Below are positions 34,780-42,489 of a DNA stretch of 58,210 bases, in pieces. A program made the position numbers and the translations under genes. Numbering within the stretch: position 1 is the first letter of the stretch; the number at the start of each line of letters is the position of its first letter. The notes under the pieces were generated by a model. That model had not been told where the DNA came from. It saw nothing but the letters and a program-made list of their open reading frames with translations, and did no database searches. The stretch comes from Bacillota bacterium (GTDB taxonomy: Bacteria > Bacillota > Negativicutes > Sporomusales > Sporomusaceae), in assembly GCA_023388195.1 (NCBI GenBank), contig JAEWGR010000113.1, positions 1 through 58,210 of the forward strand. The letters run 5' to 3'.

Positions 34780-35637
34780 ATGTGCAATACCAAGTTTTGG
34801 ACTGAAGCCTGGCAGGAAGCGCGTGAGAGTTCCCATCAGGCTCCAAGTTATGGCAACAAACAAGGCTGGCAGCAGTTTTGGAATGATTTTGCCGAACAGC
34901 ACGCCCTGCGCAACCGCCAGAGCCGGCCGATATATAACGCTATTATTGACGGCTTAGTCGCCGACGGTGTAATAACCCCAGCCAGCACAGTTCTTGACAT
35001 TGGCTGCGGGGCTGGTACCTTCACATTACCGCTGGCTGTCAAGTCCGGACAGGTAACAGGCCTGGACACAGCCTCGCAAATGCTGTCTGTCCTGCACTCT
35101 GAAGCCTCTCATGAAAAAATTTCCGACCGGATTACCTCCCTTCAGGCCGACTGGCTGGATCTGCCGGCTGAACCTGCTTATGATGTCGTGTTTGCCGCCA
35201 ACACCACTGCCATTAACGATTATGACAGCTTGATGAAAATGAATGAGCTGTCCCGGGGCACCTGCTGCCTGATTGGCTTTGCCGGTACCTATCATATCAA
35301 AGTACGGACCCTGTTATGGGAACACCTGATAGGCACTCCACCTGAGCAAACTGCGTTCGATATCCAATACCCGTTTAATATCCTGTATCAGGACCGGTAT
35401 CTGCCTAATATTAAATTCTACAGCTACCGCCAACGGTACCGGGAGACACTGGCTTTTATGATTGAATATTATACCAGCTACTTCAAGCTGTTTGGCCTGG
35501 ACAGTCCGGAGACATCAGCGAAAATTACTGAATTCCTGGCTAACCGGGCTGTTGAAGATTACTGCACCGAACTGATTAATTCGACAATCGGTGTATTGTG
35601 GTGGCGTGCTGACCGCAAAGCCACGGTACTGGAATAA
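34780..35637 (+). CDS. Class I SAM-dependent methyltransferase
   Basis: The 285-residue protein has the SAM-binding motif VLDIGCGAGTF (about 69-79) with the acidic residue in GLDTAS. The N-terminal FWTEAWQEARE segment and the C-terminal half (RTLLWEHL, YPFNILYQDRYLPN, a VLWWR end) match the second methyltransferase at 37296-38132, so both belong to one narrow family. No membrane segment is seen. The substrate is unknown. Repeated association with FmdE and metal-type ABC transporters suggests a metal- or cofactor-linked role, which is inference. Confidence 0.82.
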   Translation: MCNTKFWTEAWQEARESSHQAPSYGNKQGWQQFWNDFAEQHALRNRQSRPIYNAIIDGLVADGVITPASTVLDIGCGAGTFTLPLAVKSGQVTGLDTASQMLSVLHSEASHEKISDRITSLQADWLDLPAEPAYDVVFAANTTAINDYDSLMKMNELSRGTCCLIGFAGTYHIKVRTLLWEHLIGTPPEQTAFDIQYPFNILYQDRYLPNIKFYSYRQRYRETLAFMIEYYTSYFKLFGLDSPETSAKITEFLANRAVEDYCTELINSTIGVLWWRADRKATVLE

Positions 35638-35674
35638 CAGGCAAATTCTAAACGGTGGTAATAGATATATAGAC

Positions 35675-35706
35675 ACAGACAACCCGGCTTGTGCCGGGTT
35701 GTCTGT
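35675..35706 (+). terminator. Terminator after the first methyltransferase gene
   Basis: A perfect 14-bp inverted repeat ACAGACAACCCGGC with a TTGT loop is followed by TTTTA. The DUF3842 gene converges on it from the other side. Confidence 0.85.
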
Positions 35707-35733
35707 TTTAATGTGAATATTAAATTCCCGTTA

Positions 35734-36156
35734 CTACCAGTTCTTGCCTTGGACAAGCTCAGTTACCCGGGTAATTGCTTCTTTAATAGAGACGACCAGC
35801 GGCCGGCTTTCGAGGCCAACAATATCAAAATGACTTTGATTTACCGGCACCAATACTTTATGCGCGTCGCAAGAGGCGATTACTTCGGCAATTTTGGGGG
35901 TAATCTCCCCCATTAAGGAATTAGGAATTATAATACCAATTGGACCTACTACTATGTTCGCCTTACGGATCGAAACGACCACGGCATTTTCGCCGGTAGC
36001 ACCACGCATCGCTCCGGCCCTTACCATATTATTGGTCGCCAGCGCATTTGTTCCCAGTGCAATAATATCTGCCTTCTGTCCCAGCTGTGAAGAAAGCTGC
36101 GTCACCAGCTGCACACCAAGCCCCCCGCCCATACCATCGATAACTGCAATTATCAT
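35734..36156 (-). CDS. DUF3842 family protein
   Basis: The 140-residue protein matches DUF3842: IAVIDGMGGGLG near the start (a nucleotide-binding-like Gly-rich loop), ALGTNALAT, GATGENAVV, VGPIGIIIPNSLMGEITPK and a C-terminal VLVPVN. The family is common in anaerobic Firmicutes and uncharacterised. The ATG at 36156 gives the family start (MIIAVIDG). Its leader contains copy h of the ATGAA hairpin, placing it in the same putative regulon as FmdE and the ABC importers. Confidence 0.85.
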   Translation of the reverse strand: MIIAVIDGMGGGLGVQLVTQLSSQLGQKADIIALGTNALATNNMVRAGAMRGATGENAVVVSIRKANIVVGPIGIIIPNSLMGEITPKIAEVIASCDAHKVLVPVNQSHFDIVGLESRPLVVSIKEAITRVTELVQGKNW

Positions 36157-36329
36157 ACAGACCCTACCACCTTCCACAAAAATGGACGATTGATTATTAT
36201 TTCGGTAAAAAATTGAAAATTCCTTCTGTTCTTGTAAACGGAAAAGTTTAGCAGCCTTACACGAGCGGCCCTCAACCTGGTATTCTGATCCGGGTTGGCC
36301 CTGCTATAATGCTTATCTATCACCTCAAT

Positions 36330-36373
36330 AAAAAAACCATCAAGACACCTGCCTTATGCAGAGGCCTTCATGG
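36330..36373 (-). promoter_or_regulatory. ATGAA leader hairpin, copy h
   Basis: On the minus strand CCATGAAGG (36373-36365) pairs with CTTGATGG, with one mismatch, around an inner CTGC/GCAG stem, and is followed by seven T. It lies in the leader of the DUF3842 gene. Between it and the gene a GGCC..AACCTGG/CCGGGTT..GGCC hairpin (about 36268-36300) is also visible. Confidence 0.55.
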
Positions 36374-36467
36374 CTTGTTTATTTCACAGAGAAAACGTCC
36401 TAAATCAAGAATATTAGCAAATTTTGTCGTATTCTCACGACTCGAAGCAGCTTCAGCTACTTATTGA

Positions 36468-36496
36468 ATTGTACCAAATTTCACTTATATTGTCAA
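36468..36496 (-). promoter_or_regulatory. Promoter of the DUF3842 gene
   Basis: On the minus strand TTGACA (36496-36491), a 17-base spacer and TACAAT (36473-36468). The leader is about 300 bases long and includes a hairpin GTCGT/ACGAC (about 36425-36440) and copy h. Confidence 0.62.
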
Positions 36497-36543
36497 TGTC
36501 TCATAATTTCCGGCCAAGTCTTGTTTGCTAAAAGATTTAGTAA

Positions 36544-36572
36544 TTGACAACCTAAACACAATAACTGATAAT
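36544..36572 (+). promoter_or_regulatory. Promoter of the fmdE operon
   Basis: TTGACA (36544-36549), a 17-base spacer and GATAAT (36567-36572), divergent from the DUF3842 promoter. The leader contains ATGAA hairpin copy b. Confidence 0.65.
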
Positions 36573-36614
36573 ATAGGTAATTAACTGTAAAAAATTCAAT
36601 AATTTTGGAGTTAA

Positions 36615-36670
36615 GGTATGAAACCTTAAAAGAACGATAGTTCTTTACCTAGGCATGCCTTATTTTATTT
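36615..36670 (+). promoter_or_regulatory. ATGAA leader hairpin, copy b
   Basis: GGTATG (36615-36620) pairs with CATGCC (36654-36659) around an inner stem AAGAAC/GTTCTT-like (AAGAAC-GATA-GTTCTT), followed by TTATTTTATTT. GGTATGAAACC is shared exactly with copy a. The fmdE start codon follows 24 bases after the T-rich run. Confidence 0.55.
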
Positions 36671-36693
36671 GGTAGAAAACGGGAGGAATTAAA

Positions 36694-37302
36694 ATGCTTG
36701 ACCGTCCTGCAGATTATCAAAAAGCAATTGAATTTCACGGACACTGCTGCCCGGGCTTAACCATCGGTTACCTGGCTGCCAAAGCTGCTATTCAACACCT
36801 CGGTGTCACCCGTTCTGAAGATGAGGAGCTTGTTGCTATCGTTGAGTCTGACGGCTGTGGTATCGATGCTGTCCAGGTACTGCTCGGCTGCACGATTGGC
36901 AAAGGCAACCTTATTTTCAAAGATCATGGCAAGCAGGCCTACACCATCGGCAACCGTCAGACCGGTAAAGCGGTGCGTGTTGTTATGACCGGAGAAATCC
37001 TGCCCTTGTCCGCCGTACAAAGCGATCTTAAGCAGGCCATATTCAGCGGCAACGCCACAGCGGAACAAACAGACGCCTGGCATCAATTGCAGCAGGAACG
37101 CACAACCCGGATGCTGACAACCCCTTTTGAAAAATTGTTCAAAATTGCCGAGGTAGAACTTAAACTGCCTTCAGAAGCTAAAATCTTTAACTCCGTTATC
37201 TGCGCTTACTGTGGCGAAAAAGTCATGGAAGCCCGTGCCCGCCTGCAAGATGGTAAAATTGCCTGCTTAGCCTGTACCGAAGAATACAGCCGGGGATGGT
37301 AA
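36694..37302 (+). CDS. FmdE family protein
   Basis: The 202-residue protein matches FmdE (formylmethanofuran dehydrogenase subunit E): FHGHCCPGLTIGYLA with Cys18/Cys19, DGCGIDAVQVLLGCTIGKGN, and a C-terminal zinc-ribbon with CAYC and CLAC. In methanogens FmdE accompanies molybdenum/tungsten formylmethanofuran dehydrogenase; in other anaerobes FmdE proteins occur alone and are thought to bind metal or cofactor. No formylmethanofuran dehydrogenase gene occurs here. It overlaps the next methyltransferase gene by seven bases, implying coupled function. Confidence 0.88.
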   Translation: MLDRPADYQKAIEFHGHCCPGLTIGYLAAKAAIQHLGVTRSEDEELVAIVESDGCGIDAVQVLLGCTIGKGNLIFKDHGKQAYTIGNRQTGKAVRVVMTGEILPLSAVQSDLKQAIFSGNATAEQTDAWHQLQQERTTRMLTTPFEKLFKIAEVELKLPSEAKIFNSVICAYCGEKVMEARARLQDGKIACLACTEEYSRGW

Positions 37303-38132
37303 GCCTGTATAATGCCCAGTTTTGGGACAAAGCCTGGCAGGAGAGCAGTAAAAAGGCAGGCCGGCGGCGGCCTGACCCCAAACTCTGGCAAGAATACTGG
37401 AGCTTCTACTCCAGCCGCTATGCCGTGCATAATGAAGCGAACAAAGAGGTGCATCAGGGAATCATTGACGGCTTAGTTACTCAGGGAGCAATTAAGCCTG
37501 GCTACAGCCTGCTGGATATCGGCTGCGGCCCCGGCACCTACGCCCTGCCGCTGGCTGCTTATGGTGTCAAGGTGACAGGCCTTGACACCGCCAGCGGCAT
37601 GCTTGAGGCGCTGACCACGCAGGCAATCAGCGCCGGTGTGCAGGCCAACATCACGCCCTTGCTGGCCGACTGGCAGGATATCGCGCCGGCACCGGCCTAT
37701 GATATAGCCTTTGCGGCCAAAAGCCCGGCCATTAACAACTATGACAATTTGATGAAGATGACGAAGGTGGCCCGCAAGGCCTGCTGCCTGATCGGCTTTG
37801 CCGGCAAACACGACCTGGTTCTGCGCCGGCTATTATGGGAACACCTCTTACAGGAACCGGCTCCGGGACCATCCTTTGACATTATCTATCCGCTTAACAT
37901 TCTGTATCAGGAAGGTTACCGTCCCAACCTGACTTTCGCTACTTACGGTCAAACCAATCAGGAACCGCTTTCTTATCTGATTGACCATTACACTAGATAT
38001 TTTGCCGTAATGGGCATAACCGGCCCTGTCATTGAAAATGCTATCAATCAGTTTTTAGAAGATATCGCTGTTGACGGCTATTGTGCCGACACATCAGAAA
38101 CTACGGTGGGGATTATGTGGTGGCAGGTATAA
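37296..38132 (+). CDS. Class I SAM-dependent methyltransferase, FmdE-linked
   Basis: A 278-residue paralogue of the protein encoded at 34780-35637: it shares FWDKAWQESS, LLDIGCGPGTYALPLA (SAM site), GLDTASGML, CCLIGFAGKHD, LLWEHLL, YPLNILYQEGY and a TVGIMWWQV end. Its ATG lies inside the last codons of fmdE. No substrate can be assigned. The pairing suggests that FmdE and this enzyme handle the same small molecule or metal complex, which is inference. Confidence 0.84.
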   Translation: MVSLYNAQFWDKAWQESSKKAGRRRPDPKLWQEYWSFYSSRYAVHNEANKEVHQGIIDGLVTQGAIKPGYSLLDIGCGPGTYALPLAAYGVKVTGLDTASGMLEALTTQAISAGVQANITPLLADWQDIAPAPAYDIAFAAKSPAINNYDNLMKMTKVARKACCLIGFAGKHDLVLRRLLWEHLLQEPAPGPSFDIIYPLNILYQEGYRPNLTFATYGQTNQEPLSYLIDHYTRYFAVMGITGPVIENAINQFLEDIAVDGYCADTSETTVGIMWWQV

Positions 38133-38316
38133 GTCTACATTATGACATCTTGGGCCACGTTCGCCTTTACTATTTCCCGGGAAATGACACTAATCGACGA
38201 ACAATCTTTAGCCTATACAAAATCAGCCAAATCCGAAGCAGGTGGGACCGATTCAGGCACTACCGCAAAGTATAGGGGCTGAATGATTACCACCAAATCA
38301 TTAACCTTCCTAATGT

Positions 38317-38358
38317 AGTATAGCCTGGCGATAAGTGCTTTTATCGCCAGGCTATACT
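38317..38358. terminator. Bidirectional terminator between methyltransferase 2 and SDR genes
   Basis: AGTATAGCCTGGCGATAA pairs with TTATCGCCAGGCTATACT around a four-base loop and is followed by TTTTT on the plus strand. It separates two convergent genes. Confidence 0.9.
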
Positions 38359-38361
38359 TTT

Positions 38362-39126
38362 TTAACAGGCTGTGATTCCTCCATCCACACTCCAAACCGC
38401 ACCAGTAACAAACGATGAGACCCCGGCGGCAAGAAAAGCAATAACATGAGCTATTTCCGCCGGCTGCGCCACCCGTCCCAGCGGATACCATTTTTCCATA
38501 TCAGCCAGGCTAATAAGATTATCGGCTGCGGCTATCTGGTTCTCCAGCATCGGTGTTGCGACATCGCCGGGACAGACACAGTTGGCCCGAATGCCATCAC
38601 CGGCCACCTCCAGTGCCAGGGCTCTGGTCATTGCGATTACTGCACCTTTGGATGCACAATAGGCCATGCATTGAAAATTGCCTCTAAGTCCGGCGTCAGA
38701 GGCTATATTTACGATCGACCCCCCTTCGGCTCTGCGCAATTCAGGCAAAACATATTTGCACATAAAATAGGTGCCTTTCACATTGGTATCCATGATATCG
38801 GCATACTCCGTCTCCGTCATGGCCGCAATCGGCTTTTCCCGGTATATTCCTGCCGAGTTTACCAATATATCAATTTTTCCATAACATGCTGCCGTCTGCG
38901 CAAAGAGGTTGGCGCATTCGGCAGGTACACATATATTTGCCCGGACAAACTGCAGGTTCCGGGCAAATTGTGAACACATTTGCAATACTGCCTGGCCTTT
39001 TTCAGGCTGACGGCCGGCAATCACTACTTTGGCGCCATTAGCCAAAAAGAGTTTGGCAGCAGCAAGACCTATACCGGATGTGCCGCCGCTGATAACAGCA
39101 ACTTTGTTTTGCAGATCGTATTGCAT
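38362..39126 (-). CDS. SDR family oxidoreductase
   Basis: The 254-residue classical short-chain dehydrogenase/reductase has the cofactor motif GGTSGIG (14-20), NSAG (90-93), catalytic Ser143, Tyr156 and Lys160, and the PGDVATP segment. It uses NAD(P)H to reduce or oxidise a hydroxyl or carbonyl group; 3-oxoacyl-ACP reductase-like and sugar or alcohol dehydrogenases share this pattern. ATG follows GGGGGAG by six bases. It is a single gene with a 16-base palindrome upstream. Substrate unknown. Confidence 0.88.
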   Translation of the reverse strand: MQYDLQNKVAVISGGTSGIGLAAAKLFLANGAKVVIAGRQPEKGQAVLQMCSQFARNLQFVRANICVPAECANLFAQTAACYGKIDILVNSAGIYREKPIAAMTETEYADIMDTNVKGTYFMCKYVLPELRRAEGGSIVNIASDAGLRGNFQCMAYCASKGAVIAMTRALALEVAGDGIRANCVCPGDVATPMLENQIAAADNLISLADMEKWYPLGRVAQPAEIAHVIAFLAAGVSSFVTGAVWSVDGGITAC

Positions 39127-39161
39127 TTTAGTCTCCCCCAATTTCCTCACACAACATTTTT

Positions 39162-39177
39162 TTACATAATTATGTAA
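39162..39177. promoter_or_regulatory. Perfect 16-base palindrome upstream of the SDR gene
   Basis: TTACATAATTATGTAA is fully self-complementary and lies 36 bases upstream of the SDR start codon, a typical operator position for a dimeric repressor. It may also be a chance AT-rich palindrome. Confidence 0.4.
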
Positions 39178-39400
39178 TAAACCAACAATTAGGTTATCCA
39201 ATACTATATGTAAAATAGTAAGCAAAGTTCCTGGCCTAATCCTGATTTTAAACCTTACTGAACACTATCGGCAGTATCAATACTTCGCTCAGCTTAAGCT
39301 GATAATAGCCTGGCATACTTACCGGTAGAAACCCTTTTGTTATCCATCCGGCTGGCGGATAAAAAACAAAAGCATTCCACTGCCACTGTTGACGGCACTG

Positions 39401-39532
39401 CTAATCTTTCTTTTTGGTTTTCCAGGCGTCACTAAAACACCAGGCACGGCACAAGAAGAAAATCGCCAAAAGAAACACCATTAAACATATCCCCAGAAAA
39501 CTAATATTGATTGAAGAAGCATTTTCAAGCAT
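39401..39532 (-). CDS. 43-residue single-span membrane protein
   Basis: ATG follows AAGGAGGG at good spacing. The peptide has one hydrophobic helix (about 9-30, FLGICLMVFLLAIFFLC) and a charged end KTKKKD. It is encoded downstream of a 50-residue ORF and an ABC ATPase with which it probably forms an operon. I do not recognise the family; it could be a small subunit of that ABC system. Confidence 0.6.
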   Translation of the reverse strand: MLENASSINISFLGICLMVFLLAIFFLCRAWCFSDAWKTKKKD

Positions 39533-39603
39533 TTTTTTCCCTCCTTTTTGTTTATAAGATATCAGTGGGACGACCTCTTTCAACTTTTACAGGTGATACG
39601 ATT

Positions 39604-39756
39604 CTATTTAGTCACTTCATCCTGGCCTTCGGGTTCTGTTGTTATTTTTTCTAGCCCGTTATTGTCTGACACCGGCTCGGTATCAGGTATAGCTTTGCCA
39701 TTCAGCACCTCCCGGGCAATGATAAGCAACCTTTTATTGTCCTGGCATACATTCAA
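39604..39756 (-). CDS. 50-residue acidic small protein
   Basis: A TTG start lies four bases after AGGAG. The peptide (MNVCQDNKRLLIIAREVLNG, then an acidic tail rich in Glu, Asp and Thr) has a short amphipathic helix and no membrane segment. It lies between the ABC ATPase gene and the 43-residue membrane protein gene. Coding status rests on the ribosome binding site and operon position only. Confidence 0.45.
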   Translation of the reverse strand: MNVCQDNKRLLIIAREVLNGKAIPDTEPVSDNNGLEKITTEPEGQDEVTK

Positions 39757-39785
39757 AATGCTCCTCTCCTCTCTCCGAAAAACCG

Positions 39786-40472
39786 TTAATTAATTGAGGT
39801 TTCTGCTGCTGATTTGTCACTGACAATCCGTCCTTTCCGTACCGCAATCACCCGCTGAGCCTGTCCGGCAATACGCTCGTTATGGCTTACGGCAATAATC
39901 GTTCGCCCTTGCCTGCTAAGTTTGGCAAAAATATTCATAATTTCACGGCTGTCCCGGTCATCAAGATTACAGTCCGGTTCATCAGCCAAAATAATATTGG
40001 GCCCATTAACAAGTGCCCGGGCAATGGCGATCCGCTGACGATAAAGGTCTGACAGCTCATTCGGGTGATAGCGCATACGGGCCCCCAGCCCCACAGAGTT
40101 TAAGGCCAAAGCGGCTCGTTCCTGCCGTTCCGTTTTGGTTATATCCATATGAATAAGCGGCAGCATCACATGTTGTAAAATCGTCATACGTGGGAGTACC
40201 TTAAAGTTTTGAGAAATTATACCCAGTTGCCGGCCAGTATGCATAGGCCTGTCATCCTGTGTTACCTCCTCGCCGTCAATTTTATAAGATCCACTTGTTG
40301 GCCGGTCCAGCCCTCCCAGAATATTGATAAGCGTAGACTTTCCCGAACCGGCAGGACCGGTAATTGCGGTAAATTCACCGGTAGCGATGGCTATGGATAT
40401 ACCATCAAGTGCCCGAATTTCACGCTCGCCTATTTTGTATGTTTTTGTTATGCCAGTGAGTGTTATTGTCAT
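39786..40472 (-). CDS. ABC transporter ATPase (LolD/MacB-like) with degenerate signature
   Basis: A 228-residue ATPase of the LolD/MacB/FtsE group with Walker A GPAGSGKST (39-47), the Q-loop ISQNFKVLP, Walker B IILADEP and switch His in AVSHNE. The expected LSGGQ signature reads LSDLY (in NELSDLYRQR) and the D-loop is NLDDRDS, so ATP-driven dimer closure may be changed or lost. No permease gene follows; only two microprotein ORFs do. ATG follows GGGGAG. The leader has two tandem ATGAA hairpins (copies d and c). Confidence 0.85.
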   Translation of the reverse strand: MTITLTGITKTYKIGEREIRALDGISIAIATGEFTAITGPAGSGKSTLINILGGLDRPTSGSYKIDGEEVTQDDRPMHTGRQLGIISQNFKVLPRMTILQHVMLPLIHMDITKTERQERAALALNSVGLGARMRYHPNELSDLYRQRIAIARALVNGPNIILADEPDCNLDDRDSREIMNIFAKLSRQGRTIIAVSHNERIAGQAQRVIAVRKGRIVSDKSAAETSIN

Positions 40473-40548
40473 ACTAATCTCCCCTGTTATCTGTGAGCAA
40501 ATTTCTTCAGAGTACAGCACGCAGGAATATTTGCTGATATTAGAACAA

Positions 40549-40589
40549 CCATGAAAGTTGCCAGGCGTGTCTGCCATTAACCTTCATGG
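40549..40589 (-). promoter_or_regulatory. ATGAA leader hairpin, copy c
   Basis: On the minus strand CCATGAAGG (40589-40581) pairs with CTTTCATGG (40557-40549) around an inner stem; the T-run after it is weak (TTGTTCT). It lies downstream of copy d in the same leader, 77 bases before the ABC ATPase start codon. Confidence 0.5.
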
Positions 40590-40663
40590 TTGTTTTATCT
40601 AAGATTAAGTTTTAGAGACAGCTGAACAAGATTATTTTAGTAATGCTTTGCTTAAAGGCATTT

Positions 40664-40719
40664 TAAAAATAAAAAGCATGAAGCGTAAAGGATGTAAAAT
40701 CATCTTTAGGCTTCATGCC
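40664..40719 (-). promoter_or_regulatory. ATGAA leader hairpin, copy d
   Basis: On the minus strand GGCATGAAGC (40719-40710) pairs with GCTTCATGC (40684-40676) around AAAGATG/CATCCTTT and is followed by TTTTTATTTTT. It resembles copy e in sequence, promoter and preceding hairpin. Confidence 0.6.
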
Positions 40720-40755
40720 AACGATAACATCATATGAGGGCGCTGCACTTTGTAA

Positions 40756-40811
40756 GAGACTTTCACAATCTCTCTCTACTATTATTTTACTTGATTTTTA
40801 AGTTTTGTAAA
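40756..40811 (-). promoter_or_regulatory. Promoter and 5' hairpin of the ABC ATPase leader
   Basis: On the minus strand TTTACA (40811-40806), 16 bases, TAAAAT (40789-40784), then a hairpin GAGA/TCTC with a GTGAAA loop (40772-40756) near the expected transcript start. The arrangement matches the leader of the Nik/Opp operon at 46337-46391. Confidence 0.6.
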
Positions 40812-40928
40812 TATTTTTTTGTATCTTAAAAAAATTTCTTTTATATGCTCAGAAAAGAGAAATAGGCTGCAGAATCGAAATACTCTTGCCGTCTATAGCT
40901 AATAAGCCACATCAAAAAGATAATTTTT

Positions 40929-41528
40929 TTATACCAGCGAAACCTGGCGGGTAGCTATGTGTTCCATTAGCGTATTGCTATGGGTTACGGCAATGAGGCC
41001 GATCCGGCGCTGCTGTACTTCCTTGAGCAGAAAATACCATATCTGACTCTGGGTGATAAGATCTAGCATTGTGCTGATTTCATCGGCGATGAGGAATTGA
41101 GTCCGCCGGCCCAGTGCCCGGGCAATACAAAACCGCTGCATCTCGCCGCCGGATAATTCCCCGGGGAAACGGTTGAACCAATCCCGTTCAATACCCAGTC
41201 CGTCAATAATCCGCTCCTCAATCCCGTCCCCCTCTGCCAGGGTTTCCTGCATGCGCAGCCGGGGATTAACGGATTTTTCCGGATGCTGCCATATCATTTG
41301 CACCGGACAATAGCCCTTAAAATTGTGGATATCCTGTCCGTCTAACAGGACCCGGCCCTGCTGGGGTTTTATATAGCCTGACAGGATCTGGCATACTGTC
41401 GTTTTGCCAATGCCACTGGGGGCTACAATGCCCACCCGCTCATGATTGCCCATGGTAAGCTGGAAGTTTTCCAAAATGTTTATACCTTTTTTGTAGCCAA
41501 AAGTTATCGCCTGTGCTTCTAGCATCAT
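40929..41528 (-). CDS. Nickel/peptide ABC transporter ATPase (NikE/OppF-like), operon 1
   Basis: A 199-residue ATPase with Walker A APSGIGKTT, signature LSGGEMQR and a Walker B LIADEIS in which the usual DEP is DEI. It is shorter than typical OppF and lacks the C-terminal oligopeptide extension, like NikE or CntF. It is the last gene of the operon starting with the binding protein gene at 46066. ATG ATG follows GGAGGG. Confidence 0.87.
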   Translation of the reverse strand: MMLEAQAITFGYKKGINILENFQLTMGNHERVGIVAPSGIGKTTVCQILSGYIKPQQGRVLLDGQDIHNFKGYCPVQMIWQHPEKSVNPRLRMQETLAEGDGIEERIIDGLGIERDWFNRFPGELSGGEMQRFCIARALGRRTQFLIADEISTMLDLITQSQIWYFLLKEVQQRRIGLIAVTHSNTLMEHIATRQVSLV

Positions 41529-41541
41529 TGTTTTTTCCCTC

Positions 41542-42477
41542 CTACCCGGCATGAATACAGCGGACCGTGCCACCGCGTATTACCTGCTCTGCAATATCCC
41601 CCTCACAAGCAACGGTGAACCGGCGGCACCGGGGCGAAAACGGACACCCCTTCGGCATAGCCTTTACGTAGGGCTGATTGCCGGGAAAGGGCTGAAAGCC
41701 GTTTTGCGGCAAAGCCTGCCACAATGCTTTGGTATAGGGGTGACGCAGGGTATCTATAGACTGAAAATCAGCTACCGGCGCTTCTTCGACGGTGGTGCCG
41801 GCATAAAAAACAGCAATTCTGTCGGCCACCTCCAGTGCCAGTTCAATATCATGGGTGATAAGCAGAACGCCGTTGCCCTGATCGGCAAAGTCCCGGAAAT
41901 GGCGCATGGCATTCTTTGCCGCCTCCAGATGCAGGCCAGGCGTAGGTTCATCGGCAATTATCAGGCGGGGTTTTTCCATCATCGCCGCTGAGAGCAGGAC
42001 CCGCCGCGCCATACCGCCGGAAAGCTCAAAGGGATAAAGGTCGCCGGTTGCTAGCGGCAGCTCATAAAAAGCAAAAATCTCTTCCTGCCTCTTCTTGACG
42101 CTCTCCGCCTGCTGCTCTCTGCGCACCTGATCACCTACCTTTTCCAGAGGGTCCAGGTATTTCACGCTTTGCGGAACCAAAACAATCTTTTTGCCGCGCA
42201 ACTGCCGGATGCGGGCCGGGCCTAATAATTCATCCTCAAAATATATGTTTCCTGCGGCATTGCAATTAGGCGGCAAAATTCCTAAAATGGCATGGGCCAG
42301 AAGGCTCTTGCCGGAGCCGCTGGCCCCAACCACGGCTACAAGCTCACCGGCCCGGACGGACACATGTAAGTTGCGAATAACCTGTAAATCAATTTGCCGC
42401 AGGCCCCGCTCATATTGGGTAAAAGAAACCGACAGATTTTTTATTTGCAAAATATATTCATCACTGCTGCAAGCCAT
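41542..42477 (-). CDS. Nickel/peptide ABC transporter ATPase (NikD/OppD-like), operon 1
   Basis: A 311-residue ATPase with Walker A GASGSGKSL, signature LSGGMARR and Walker B LIIADEPTPGLH, where His replaces the usual Asp of the D-loop. The C-terminal oligopeptide/dipeptide extension has the four-Cys region (CPFSPRCRRFTVAC, RCIHAG) seen in OppD/DppD proteins, which can bind an iron-sulfur cluster. It partners the preceding and following gene products. Confidence 0.9.
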   Translation of the reverse strand: MACSSDEYILQIKNLSVSFTQYERGLRQIDLQVIRNLHVSVRAGELVAVVGASGSGKSLLAHAILGILPPNCNAAGNIYFEDELLGPARIRQLRGKKIVLVPQSVKYLDPLEKVGDQVRREQQAESVKKRQEEIFAFYELPLATGDLYPFELSGGMARRVLLSAAMMEKPRLIIADEPTPGLHLEAAKNAMRHFRDFADQGNGVLLITHDIELALEVADRIAVFYAGTTVEEAPVADFQSIDTLRHPYTKALWQALPQNGFQPFPGNQPYVKAMPKGCPFSPRCRRFTVACEGDIAEQVIRGGTVRCIHAG

Positions 42478-42489
42478 GCTCTTACCTCC

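Noticed and set aside
34597..36660. Moco/tungsten riboswitch before fmdE and the methyltransferase.
   Set aside because: The known Moco aptamer is larger and has different conserved segments; only short hairpins are present here.
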